Positions 57,307 through 64,000 of a stretch of DNA of 64,000 nt are shown one piece after another. The stretch covers positions 2,339,501 to 2,403,500 of the forward strand of contig OX352322.1 of NCBI GenBank assembly GCA_947090765.1. Reading direction: 5' to 3'. The stretch is from Pseudomonas sp. MM223 (GTDB lineage: Bacteria > Pseudomonadota > Gammaproteobacteria > Pseudomonadales > Pseudomonadaceae). Both the position numbers and the translations under genes were made by a program. A model generated the notes under the pieces. That model ran no database searches. It was given only the letters and a program-made list of their open reading frames with translations, and was not told the DNA's origin. How positions within the stretch are numbered: the first letter of the stretch is position 1; each line of letters begins with the position of its first letter.

Positions 57307-58386
57307 TTACAAGGCTTGCAGGCGTTCGTGCAGCCGCCCGGTGGCGATCAGTTCCAGCAATTCGTCGCCCAGGCGCTGGCTTTCGGCGATGGCCTTGTAC
57401 CAATAGCGCTTGCGGCCTGGTGCATCGCCCATGAACCGCTTGAAGTCGTTGCGGTCGGGCAACTTGCCGTAGGGCAGGGCGGCCAGGTACTGCGGCGAAG
57501 GGGTCATCAGCAGCACGTTCTGCAGGCGGGTGGCGTCGCCCTTGCGCCAAGGCAAGGCTTTGTCGAACCAGCCGGGTACCACCTTGTCGGTGAAGTGCGG
57601 GTACAGCACCAGATCATCGCCGCGGTAGGGCAGGTCGAGGTGGTAGTCGAGCAGGCCGCCGTCACGGTAGGTGCCGGCGCCAGCACCAGGGATGTCTTTC
57701 ACACCCTGCATGACCATGGGGATCGAACCCGAGGCGAGCAGGGCATGGCGCAGGTTGGCCAAGTCCAGTGGCAGGTAGCGTGAGGGGAAGTCGGTCAGCG
57801 CGTCGAGCGGTGGCACGGCGCGCCCGTCGTGCAGGATGATGCGCTCGAAGTGGCGCGCCAGGCGCGCACGGCCAAGCAGGTTGCTGGCGACCACCGAGCC
57901 CAGGCCCAGGCCCAGGCGGCCGCGGTGGTCGTGGGCAAGCTGGCCATGGCTTTTCACTACCAGGATATTCAGGCGATAGTGCGGGTTGGCCAGCAGCTGG
58001 CCGTCGCGGCCCTGCAGCAGGTCATCGAGCATGCGTTGGCAGCTTTGGCTGATTTCGGCCGGGGTGACGCCCTTGGCGAAATCCAGTTCGGTGTACAACT
58101 CGCCCAGGCGACGGATACCGGCGACCGGGTCGTCGAGGCAGGCGCTGGCGAAGCGCCAGGCACCAATTGAAGCGCCAATCAGGGCGCGCTGGCGCGGTGC
58201 CGAAGGCAGCCACTCGCCGAACAGTGCCAGGTCCAGGCCCTGGATACCCAGCGGCTTTGGCCCACCGGCCGCACCCGGGAGCACCCCGACATCGGCCGCT
58301 TGCAGGCCGCACGCGCGGATGTGCCGCAGGGCGCGTTGGCCGGCCTTGAAGGTGAGGGCGGGGTACTTGATGTGGATGGCGCTCAT
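57307..58386 (-). CDS. Patatin-like phospholipase family protein
   Basis: 359-aa predicted serine hydrolase, unrelated in detail to the patatin gene at 19 kb. Gly-rich GAAGGPKPLG (oxyanion region), nucleophile GASIGAW (GxSxG) and catalytic Asp in YRDGGLLDYHLDL are present. There is no signal peptide. The start ATG 58386 (MSAIHIKYPALTF) follows AAGAGATC; longer in-frame starts run into the REP pair. queD lies downstream on the same strand after 53 bp. Substrate unknown. Confidence 0.82.
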   Translation of the reverse strand: MSAIHIKYPALTFKAGQRALRHIRACGLQAADVGVLPGAAGGPKPLGIQGLDLALFGEWLPSAPRQRALIGASIGAWRFASACLDDPVAGIRRLGELYTELDFAKGVTPAEISQSCQRMLDDLLQGRDGQLLANPHYRLNILVVKSHGQLAHDHRGRLGLGLGSVVASNLLGRARLARHFERIILHDGRAVPPLDALTDFPSRYLPLDLANLRHALLASGSIPMVMQGVKDIPGAGAGTYRDGGLLDYHLDLPYRGDDLVLYPHFTDKVVPGWFDKALPWRKGDATRLQNVLLMTPSPQYLAALPYGKLPDRNDFKRFMGDAPGRKRYWYKAIAESQRLGDELLELIATGRLHERLQAL

Positions 58387-58403
58387 GGCGGATCTCTTGG
58401 GCT

Positions 58404-58503
58404 GGTAGGAGCAGCCTTGTGCTGCGAAAGGGCCGGTACAGACTACACAACTGTTGTGCCTGTTCGGGCCCTTTTGCAGCACAAGGCTGCTCCTACAGGA
58501 GGC
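58404..58503. repeat. Inverted REP pair upstream of the patatin-like gene
   Basis: Opposed copies with core CAGCACAAGGCTGCTCCTA, the same variant as in the large palindrome at 9213-9463. Confidence 0.88.
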
Positions 58504-58624
58504 CGAGTCTGGCTGGAGGTGTAACTGCGCTATCATGGCGCCAGCTGTTTTCAGGTTCAATTAAGGACCGGTGGTTAGTCTTGATCCCGTAGACAACTTG
58601 CACAGTTCTCAGGAGAGAAGAACG

Positions 58625-58933
58625 ATGAAAACTTTGACTGCCCTGTTCACCGCCGCCGCCCTCGCCCTGGGCGCCAATGCTGCTTTCGCCAAGGATGTAC
58701 AGCCTGACGAAGTGGTCAAGCTGGTCAACGCCAAGACCATCAAATCGCTGGATGAGCTCAAAGCCACCGCCGTGGCCAAGCACCCTGGTTCCACCGTCAC
58801 CGACTCGGAACTTGAAGACGAATATGGTCGCTACATCTACAAGGTCGAACTGCGCGACACCCAGAACGTCGAGTGGGACGTGGCGCTGGACGCCAAGACC
58901 GGTGAAGTGCTGAAGGACGAGCGGGACAACTGA
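58625..58933 (+). CDS. Periplasmic PepSY-domain protein 1
   Basis: 102-aa exported protein. Signal peptide MKTLTALFTAAALALGANAAFA, then one PepSY-like domain (about 23-100) ending in DVALDAKTGEVLKDERDN, the family's conserved strand-turn. Such small PepSY proteins often accompany two-component systems and may sense or inhibit in the periplasm. The start ATG 58625 follows CAGGAGAGAAG. It overlaps the next PepSY gene by one base (TGATG), and the operon continues into a response regulator and kinase. Confidence 0.85.
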   Translation: MKTLTALFTAAALALGANAAFAKDVQPDEVVKLVNAKTIKSLDELKATAVAKHPGSTVTDSELEDEYGRYIYKVELRDTQNVEWDVALDAKTGEVLKDERDN

Positions 58934-59247
58934 TGATTCATTTACCGCGGCCGGCGCGCTACCTCGCGCTGGCGCTGCTGGCCGTATGCTCGCTGGCCGC
59001 TGCCCGCGACCTTGACCAGGACGAAGCCCTGAAGCTGCGGCAGAAGGGCGTCATCCTGCCGCTCGAACAGTTGCTGGAAACCGCCCTGGGGCGTTACCCC
59101 GGGGCGCGTCTTTTGGAAGCCGAGCTGGAAGAAGACGACGATCGCTACGAATATGAAGTCGAACTGCTGACGGCTGAAGGTGTGGTGCGCGAGATCAAGC
59201 TCGATGCCAGCACCGGTGCCCTGCTCAAAGACGAGGAAGACGACTGA
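58933..59247 (+). CDS. Periplasmic PepSY-domain protein 2
   Basis: 104-aa exported protein with signal peptide (about 1-24, ending SLAAA) and one PepSY domain with the ending IKLDASTGALLKDEEDD. It is more acidic than its neighbour (ELEEDDDRYEYEVE). The two are probably an old tandem duplication. Its stop codon abuts the response-regulator start (TGAATG), so the genes are transcribed and probably translated together. Confidence 0.85.
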   Translation: MIHLPRPARYLALALLAVCSLAAARDLDQDEALKLRQKGVILPLEQLLETALGRYPGARLLEAELEEDDDRYEYEVELLTAEGVVREIKLDASTGALLKDEEDD

Positions 59248-59916
59248 ATGCGCCTGTTGCTTGTCGAGGACAATGTACCGCTGGCCGACGAGCTGACCGC
59301 TGGCCTGCAGCGCCAGGGCTATGCCGTGGACTGGCTGGCTGATGGCCGTGACGCGGTTTACCAGGGCCAGAGCGAACCCTACGACCTGATCATTCTTGAC
59401 CTCGGGCTGCCGGGCTTGCCGGGCCTGGAGGTGCTGGCCCAGTGGCGCGCTGGCGGCCTGGCCACGCCGGTGCTGATCCTTACCGCCCGCGGTTCGTGGG
59501 CCGAGCGTATCGAAGGGCTCAAGGCTGGGGCTGATGATTACCTGAGCAAACCGTTCCACCCGGAAGAGTTGCAACTGCGTATCCAGTCGCTGCTGCGCCG
59601 TGCGCGCGGCCTGGCCAACCAGCCGACACTGGAAGCCGCCGGTTTGCACCTGGATGAAAGCCGCCAGTGCGTGAGCCGTGATGGCGTGAATATCCAGCTG
59701 ACCGCCGCCGAGTTCCGCCTGCTGCGCTACTTCATGCTGCATCCGCAGCAGATCCTCTCCAAGAGCCACCTGGCCGAGCATCTTTACGACGGTGAAACCG
59801 AGCGCGATTCCAACGTGCTGGAAGTACACGTCAACCACCTGCGGCGCAAGCTGGGCCGCAGTGTCATCGAGACCCGGCGCGGGCAAGGCTACATTTACGC
59901 GGGGAGCGCCGCGTGA
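59248..59916 (+). CDS. OmpR-family response regulator
   Basis: 222-aa transcription regulator. Receiver domain with acidic pocket ED (7-8), phosphorylation Asp51 in [10 protein letters not shown], Thr in LILTARG and Lys in [11 protein letters not shown]. The C-terminal winged helix ([37 protein letters not shown]) is complete. It resembles the PhoP/QseB subgroup. Its last four bases overlap the kinase start (GTGA). Target genes are not evident; the upstream PepSY genes are likely self-regulated. Confidence 0.94.
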   Translation: MRLLLVEDNVPLADELTAGLQRQGYAVDWLADGRDAVYQGQSEPYDLIILDLGLPGLPGLEVLAQWRAGGLATPVLILTARGSWAERIEGLKAGADDYLSKPFHPEELQLRIQSLLRRARGLANQPTLEAAGLHLDESRQCVSRDGVNIQLTAAEFRLLRYFMLHPQQILSKSHLAEHLYDGETERDSNVLEVHVNHLRRKLGRSVIETRRGQGYIYAGSAA

Positions 59917-61232
59917 AGTCGATTCAGGCACGCCTGAGTCTGGGGCTGGTGGCGGTGCTGGTGGTGGTCGGCGTAGTGCTGGCGCAACTGACGTTATGGC
60001 TGTTCGAGGCTGGCCTGCAACGCTACCTGGAAAACGGCCTGCGCAAGGAAAGCGAGAACCTGCTGGTGGCCCTGGTGCGCGGGCCATCCGGCTTGCAGCT
60101 GGATGAGCGGCGCATCTCGGCGGCCTATCAGCGGCCGTTTTCCGGTTACTACTTTCGCATCGATTTCGACCAGGGCACATGGCGCTCACGTTCGCTGTGG
60201 GACCTGGATATGCCCAAGCCCGCCACGCCCGGACTGTCCGACAGCCACGAGCTAGGCCCGGAAGGGCAGCAGCTGCTGGCCTTGCGTGCCGACTATCGGC
60301 GCCTGGGCCAGGACATCTCCATCAGCGTGGCGCAGGACTATTCGCCAGTGCGCGAGGGCTTCAGGCGCATGCAGCAGATTGGCCTGGGCATGGGGTTGGT
60401 GGCGCTGATCCTGGTGCTGGTGCTACAGCGCATTACCGTGAAGCGCTCGTTACGGCCACTGGAGCGGGCACGCCAGCAGATCGCCCAGTTGCAGCAGGGC
60501 CAGCGTTCGCAGCTGGATGCCGAGGTGCCCAGCGAGCTGGCGCCATTGGTGGGGCAGATCAACCACTTGCTGAGCCACACCGAAGACAGCCTGCGCCGTT
60601 CGCGCAATGCCTTGGGCAACTTGGGGCACGCGCTGAAGACGCCATTGGCGGTACTGCTGAGCCTGGCCTCCAGCGAACGTCTGAAGGATTTGCCTGAAGT
60701 CCGTGCGCAGATGCGCGAGCAGTTGGAGCAGATTCAGCAACGGTTGGCGCGCGAGCTGAACCGTGCGCGGCTGGCAGGGGATGCGCTGCCGGGCGCGCAG
60801 TTTGACTGTGACGCCGAGTTGCCGGGGTTGCTCGGAACATTGGGCATGATCCATGGCGAGGGCCTGCTGTTGGCAAGTGATGTGCCGCCCGGGCTGTTAT
60901 TGCCATGGGACCGTGAGGACTTCCTGGAGCTGCTGGGCAACCTGCTGGACAACGCCTGCAAGTGGGCTGACAGCGAGGTGCGGCTGGGTATTGCGCCGAG
61001 TGCCGAGGGCTATCAGGTGTGGGTCGATGACGATGGCCCTGGTATCCCCGAGAGCCAACGGCAGCAGGTGCTGGAGCGCGGCTCGCGGCTGGACGAGCAG
61101 GTGGACGGGCATGGCCTGGGGTTGGGCATCGTGCGCGATATCGTCGACGCATGGGATGGGCAACTGACCTTGCTGGAGAGCCCGCAGGGCGGGCTACGGG
61201 TAAGCATCGACCTGCCGCGCAAGGCTCTGTGA
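59913..61232 (+). CDS. Sensor histidine kinase, PhoQ/QseC-like
   Basis: 439-aa membrane kinase starting at GTG 59913. TM1 lies at about 8-30 ([22 protein letters not shown]), then a periplasmic sensor of roughly 120 residues, TM2 at about 152-170, a HAMP region, the dimerisation box [14 protein letters not shown] with phospho-acceptor His239, and the ATP lid with N box [19 protein letters not shown] and [11 protein letters not shown]. It partners the adjacent regulator. The PepSY proteins may modulate its sensor. A REP pair follows. Confidence 0.93.
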   Translation: MKSIQARLSLGLVAVLVVVGVVLAQLTLWLFEAGLQRYLENGLRKESENLLVALVRGPSGLQLDERRISAAYQRPFSGYYFRIDFDQGTWRSRSLWDLDMPKPATPGLSDSHELGPEGQQLLALRADYRRLGQDISISVAQDYSPVREGFRRMQQIGLGMGLVALILVLVLQRITVKRSLRPLERARQQIAQLQQGQRSQLDAEVPSELAPLVGQINHLLSHTEDSLRRSRNALGNLGHALKTPLAVLLSLASSERLKDLPEVRAQMREQLEQIQQRLARELNRARLAGDALPGAQFDCDAELPGLLGTLGMIHGEGLLLASDVPPGLLLPWDREDFLELLGNLLDNACKWADSEVRLGIAPSAEGYQVWVDDDGPGIPESQRQQVLERGSRLDEQVDGHGLGLGIVRDIVDAWDGQLTLLESPQGGLRVSIDLPRKAL

Positions 61233-61236
61233 TGTC

Positions 61237-61345
61237 GGGGCCGCTCTGCGGCCCATCGCGACACAAGGCCGCTCCCACAGGTGTACGCAATCCCCTGTGG
61301 GAGCGGCCTTGTGTCGCGAAAGGGCGCGCAGCGCCCCCGAGGCCC
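61237..61345. repeat. Inverted pair of REP elements
   Basis: Two opposed type-1 copies (core CGCGACACAAGGCCGCTCCC) after the kinase gene. Confidence 0.9.
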
Positions 61346-61350
61346 TATCA

Positions 61351-61373
61351 GTACTGCAAAAATATTGCAGTAC
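61351..61373. promoter_or_regulatory. 9-bp perfect dyad, candidate operator upstream of the HPP gene
   Basis: GTACTGCAA (61351-61359), spacer AAATA, TTGCAGTAC (61365-61373). No regulator is assigned; a LysR gene lies on the far side of the HPP gene. Confidence 0.4.
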
Positions 61374-61473
61374 AGGCGCAGTTTTTTGAATTAGCCCAAA
61401 TTCCCCCCGCCCGGCAAAATCCTCCCCACGAAACCCTGCGGTTTCCATCTCTCCACGGACGGAGCCCCTTGTG

Positions 61474-61525
61474 GTATTGCACGCGCAATACGAGGCCCAG
61501 GCCAGCTCGGCTGGGCTTTCTTTTT
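61474..61525 (+). terminator. Two hairpins and T-tract in the leader of the HPP gene
   Basis: Hairpin GTATTGC / GCAATAC (loop ACGC, 61474-61491) is followed by GCCCAG / CTGGGC (61495-61516) and CTTTCTTTTT. This is terminator-like and lies 31 bp before the coding start, so it is either an attenuator or the end of a small RNA. Confidence 0.5.
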
Positions 61526-61555
61526 AATCAGAAAACCAAAGACCCCGATTACCCA

Positions 61556-62710
61556 ATGTCTGCCTCGCGTTCCGAAAGCCGCCTGCAGCGCTTGTTGCCG
61601 GCGCCCCTGAATATCCCTCCAAAAGAATGGTTGCGTGCCGGTATCGGTGCGTTGCTCGGTCTGTTCCTCGCCGGCTGGCTGACCAGCATGGCCTATGGGC
61701 CCGGCATCGCCTTGCACCTGCTGGGCCCGCTGGCGGCTTCGGCAGTGCTGGTATTTGCCGTGCATTCCGGCCCGTTGGCCCAACCTTGGCCGGTGCTGGG
61801 TAGCTACGCGCTGGCTGGCGCGGTCGGCCTGGCCATGCGCCAAGGCTTTGGCCCGGAACTGTGGGTGGCCGCTGCGGCCCTGGGCGTCTCGATCCTGGTG
61901 ATGTGCCTGCTGCGCTGCCTGCACCCGCCGGGTGGCGGGGTGGCAGTCAGTGCAGTACTGGCCGACTCAGGCCTCACCGCCATGGGTGATCACCTGCTGG
62001 AACCCATCCTGCTCAACGCACTGATCCTGGTGAGCGTGGCGGTGCTCTACAACCGCCTGACCGGGGTGCGCTACCCGAAAGGTGTAGCGCCGCGCAAAGA
62101 CTTGCACCACACCCATGACCCACTGCCCAGTGAGCGGGTCGGCATCCGTGGCGAGGACCTGGACCAGGCCCTGGAAGAGTTGGGTGAGTTCGTCGACGTC
62201 ACCCGTGACGAGCTGGAGCGCATCATCCTGGCCACCGAGCAGCACGCCCTCCAGCGCAGCCTTGGCGGTATTACTGCGGCTTCGGTGATGTCGCGGGACG
62301 TGCAGTTCGCCACGCCCGAAACCACCCTCGAGCAGGCCTGGAAAATGCTGGCCAGCCACCACCTGAAAACCCTGCCGGTGTTGCAGCAGGGCAAGCTGGT
62401 GGGCATCGTCAGCCTTAGCGACCTGGTCGGCCCGGCCATGCAGCGTGGCCGCTTCAGCTGGCGCGGGCTGTTCGGCCGCAAGGCGGTGCGCATGGAGCAG
62501 GTGATGAGCCGGCGTGTGGTCAGTGTCGGCAGCCAGCATCCGCTGGAGCGCCTGTTGCCGCTTTTGTGCGAGCAGGGCCTGCATTGCCTGCCGGTGCTCG
62601 ATGGCGACCAGCTGGTGGGGGTGATTACCCAGACCGACCTGATCGCCGGCCTCAAGCGCCAGTTGCTCAGCAAAGCCGAGGTTTCAGATAACCGGGTCCC
62701 AGCGTTGTGA
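61556..62710 (+). CDS. HPP-family membrane protein with two CBS domains
   Basis: 384-aa inner-membrane protein. The HPP domain (about 25-170) has five hydrophobic stretches and the family motif RCLHPPGGGVAVSAVLA. A linker precedes a CBS pair (about 240-370: VMSRDVQFATPETTLEQAW, GIVSLSDLVG, VMSRRVVSVGSQHPLE, GVITQTDLIAG). HPP proteins in cyanobacteria and plants transport nitrite; the CBS pair suggests adenylate control. The start ATG 61556 (MSASRSESRLQRLLP) avoids reading through the leader hairpin. Its 3' end overlaps the convergent LysR gene by 27 bases. Confidence 0.88.
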   Translation: MSASRSESRLQRLLPAPLNIPPKEWLRAGIGALLGLFLAGWLTSMAYGPGIALHLLGPLAASAVLVFAVHSGPLAQPWPVLGSYALAGAVGLAMRQGFGPELWVAAAALGVSILVMCLLRCLHPPGGGVAVSAVLADSGLTAMGDHLLEPILLNALILVSVAVLYNRLTGVRYPKGVAPRKDLHHTHDPLPSERVGIRGEDLDQALEELGEFVDVTRDELERIILATEQHALQRSLGGITAASVMSRDVQFATPETTLEQAWKMLASHHLKTLPVLQQGKLVGIVSLSDLVGPAMQRGRFSWRGLFGRKAVRMEQVMSRRVVSVGSQHPLERLLPLLCEQGLHCLPVLDGDQLVGVITQTDLIAGLKRQLLSKAEVSDNRVPAL

Positions 62711-63550
62711 CCAGTCGCTGGCACCGGCGGCTACCAGCCGGCGCAGGATGGCGAAGGCCTGTTGCAGGGCTTCGCTGTCGCGTTTGCGTGGGTACACCAG
62801 GAAGGTGGGGTAGGTAAACTCCGGCGCCTGCGGCACCCGCTCGAACACGCCGCTGTCCAGGTAAGCCTGCACCACCCGCGTGCGGAAGTAGCCGCTACCG
62901 CCCTGGTCGAGGATGAACTGCAAGGCCAGTGGGCCCAGGTTGAAACTGAGCGCCGGGCGGGCGCAGTCGGGCAGGGCGGCATCGTGCTGGCGGCGGAAGG
63001 CTTCGCCCCAATCGATGTAGATGTAGGGTTCTGGCTGGTCGACCCGGCGCACGCGAATCAGCTTTTCTTCCATCAACTGTTCCACCTGCAGGCCCGGCCC
63101 GTAGGTCGGCTGGTACACCAGCGCAGCGTCCAGCAAACCCATCTCGACCTTGCGCAGCAATGACTCGCCGTCGCTCACTTCGCTGCGGATGGCATGGCTG
63201 GGCAGCTCGCGGTGCAGGGCACTGACCCAATCGAGCATCATCGGGTTGCCCAGGCTCACTTCTCCCCCCACATGCAGCACTTGCTGGCAGCCCTGGGGTA
63301 GCGGCAGGTCGCGCCGCGCCGCTTCCCAGGTTTGTACCAGCTGGTTGGCATAACTGACGAATGCCTCGCCATCGCTGGTCAGGCTGGCGCCGTTGCGGCT
63401 GCGCACAAACAGCTGGCAGCCCAGTTGCTGCTCCAGGCGCTGCACCCGGGCGGTAATTGCCGTCTGTGACACGAACAGGCGTTCGGCGGCGGCGACCAGG
63501 CTGCCGCAACGCACGATTTCCAGAAAGGTTCGGGCCTGTTCGATATCCAT
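62684..63550 (-). CDS. LysR-type transcriptional regulator
   Basis: 288-aa regulator. N-terminal winged helix-turn-helix (MDIEQARTFLEIVRCGSLVAAAERLFVSQTAITARVQRLE) and a LysR substrate-binding domain (about 90-285) are present, with an unusual aromatic-rich stretch (EPYIYIDWGEAFRRQHDAAL). It is divergent from the acyl-CoA synthetase gene across a 179-bp region with a 14-bp palindrome, so that gene is its probable target. Inducer unknown. Its 3' end overlaps the HPP gene. Confidence 0.9.
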   Translation of the reverse strand: MDIEQARTFLEIVRCGSLVAAAERLFVSQTAITARVQRLEQQLGCQLFVRSRNGASLTSDGEAFVSYANQLVQTWEAARRDLPLPQGCQQVLHVGGEVSLGNPMMLDWVSALHRELPSHAIRSEVSDGESLLRKVEMGLLDAALVYQPTYGPGLQVEQLMEEKLIRVRRVDQPEPYIYIDWGEAFRRQHDAALPDCARPALSFNLGPLALQFILDQGGSGYFRTRVVQAYLDSGVFERVPQAPEFTYPTFLVYPRKRDSEALQQAFAILRRLVAAGASDWSQRWDPVI

Positions 63551-63729
63551 GGGCTGCTCGGTGGCTGAAGGGTGGCCTATTCTAGAGGCTTTGCACCGTT
63601 ATGGGGCGTTTTTGCGCTGTCTGCAAATTTGCAGGTCGGTTGTGACTTTAGTCCCATGGCGGCGCGGGTGTAGCGGTCCATACTCAGGTTTCGCCCTTCA
63701 ATAACAACAAGTACCGGGTTCCTTTCGAT
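63551..63729. promoter_or_regulatory. Divergent control region of the LysR and CoA-ligase genes
   Basis: Contains the perfect 14-bp palindrome CTGCAAATTTGCAG (63621-63634), a plausible LysR site. Further right, TTTAGTCCCATGG (near 63647-63659) and GGTCCATACT (near 63676-63685) resemble, from memory, motifs repeated upstream of pseudomonad acetyl-CoA synthetase genes. Confidence 0.4.
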
Positions 63730-64000
63730 ATGAGCTACCAGCACAGCTACGCCCATTCCATTTCCGACCCTGCCGCTTTCTGGGCGGAACAGGCTGCGCA
63801 CCTGGCCTGGCACCGCAAGCCTGCCCTTACCCTGCAAGACAACGCCGACGGTACCCACCGCTGGTTCGCCGACGGTCGCCTTAACAGTTGCTACCTGGCC
63901 CTCGATCACCAGATCGAGCAAGGCCGTGGCGAGCAGGTGGCGTTGATCTACGACTCGCCAGTCACCGGTGTGCAGCAGGCCTACACCTACAACCAGTTGC
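63730..64000 (+). CDS. Propionyl/acetyl-CoA synthetase (5' part, cut by window edge)
   Basis: 90 residues visible from ATG 63730: an N-terminus (MSYQHSYAHSISDPAAFWAE, then HRWFADGRLNSCYLALDH) typical of acetyl-CoA synthetase family enzymes, closest in pattern to PrpE/AcsB-type propionyl-CoA synthetases. These activate short-chain acids to CoA esters through acyl-adenylates. The catalytic motifs lie beyond the edge. Its nearness to the prp cluster suggests it supplies propionyl-CoA. Divergent from the LysR gene. Confidence 0.8.
   Translation, partial: MSYQHSYAHSISDPAAFWAEQAAHLAWHRKPALTLQDNADGTHRWFADGRLNSCYLALDHQIEQGRGEQVALIYDSPVTGVQQAYTYNQL

Overview
The window is a GC-rich stretch of a Pseudomonas chromosome, most likely the P. 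putida group. Support comes from the gene order (tRNA-Arg/His/Leu/His between folD and tig-clpP-clpX-lon-hupB-ppiD; prpB-prpC-acnD-prpF-prpD next to acnB), the 83-aa OprI lipoprotein, and many inverted REP pairs of the P. putida kind. It is mainly core genome. I see no prophage, insertion sequence, CRISPR array or rRNA operon.

Layout. (1) 1-7.4 kb: a truncated sigma-54 activator facing an ABC importer operon of the GlpSTPQV glycerol type, with a -24/-12 promoter and six TGTTCA repeats between them. (2) 7.5-9.6 kb: folD, four tRNA genes behind a stable-RNA-type promoter, then a 251-nt nested palindrome. (3) 9.6-18.7 kb: protein quality control (tig, clpP, clpX, lon, hupB, ppiD), with heat-shock-like promoters before clpX and lon. 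(4) 18.7-28 kb: patatin-like protein, lipoprotein, CHAD protein, thioesterase, Mpo1-like protein, chemoreceptor, TatD, MltF-like transglycosylase, DoxX, greB. (5) 28-34 kb: YbbP/YbbA ABC complex divergent from tesA, an L,D-transpeptidase and oprI. (6) 34-41 kb: DAHP synthase, PanE-like reductase, universal stress protein, cysB/cysH, and a frameshifted pabB. (7) 41.1-44.2 kb: a three-gene operon with a signal-peptide-bearing retropepsin-like protein, a cysteine-free inactive transglutaminase fused to seven membrane helices, and an ATP-grasp ligase. (8) 44.4-56 kb: methylcitrate cycle operon under a GntR-type regulator, then acnB convergent. (9) 56.3-64 kb: DUF1289 protein, queD, a second patatin-like protein, two PepSY proteins with a two-component system, HPP-CBS membrane protein, LysR regulator, and the start of a propionyl/acetyl-CoA synthetase.

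How the genes work together. The prp genes oxidise propionyl-CoA to pyruvate and succinate. Both dehydration routes (AcnD+PrpF and PrpD) are present, AcnB can serve the hydration step, and the CoA ligase at the right end could supply propionyl-CoA. The quality-control block joins ribosome-bound folding (Tig), ATP-dependent proteolysis (ClpXP, Lon) and periplasmic folding (PpiD).

The most interesting items are the retropepsin/transglutaminase/ATP-grasp operon (function unproven), the asymmetric pair of ABC ATPases, two apparent frameshifts (pabB and the patatin gene at 19 kb), REP pairs in every junction downstream of prpB, and several unassigned dyad sites.
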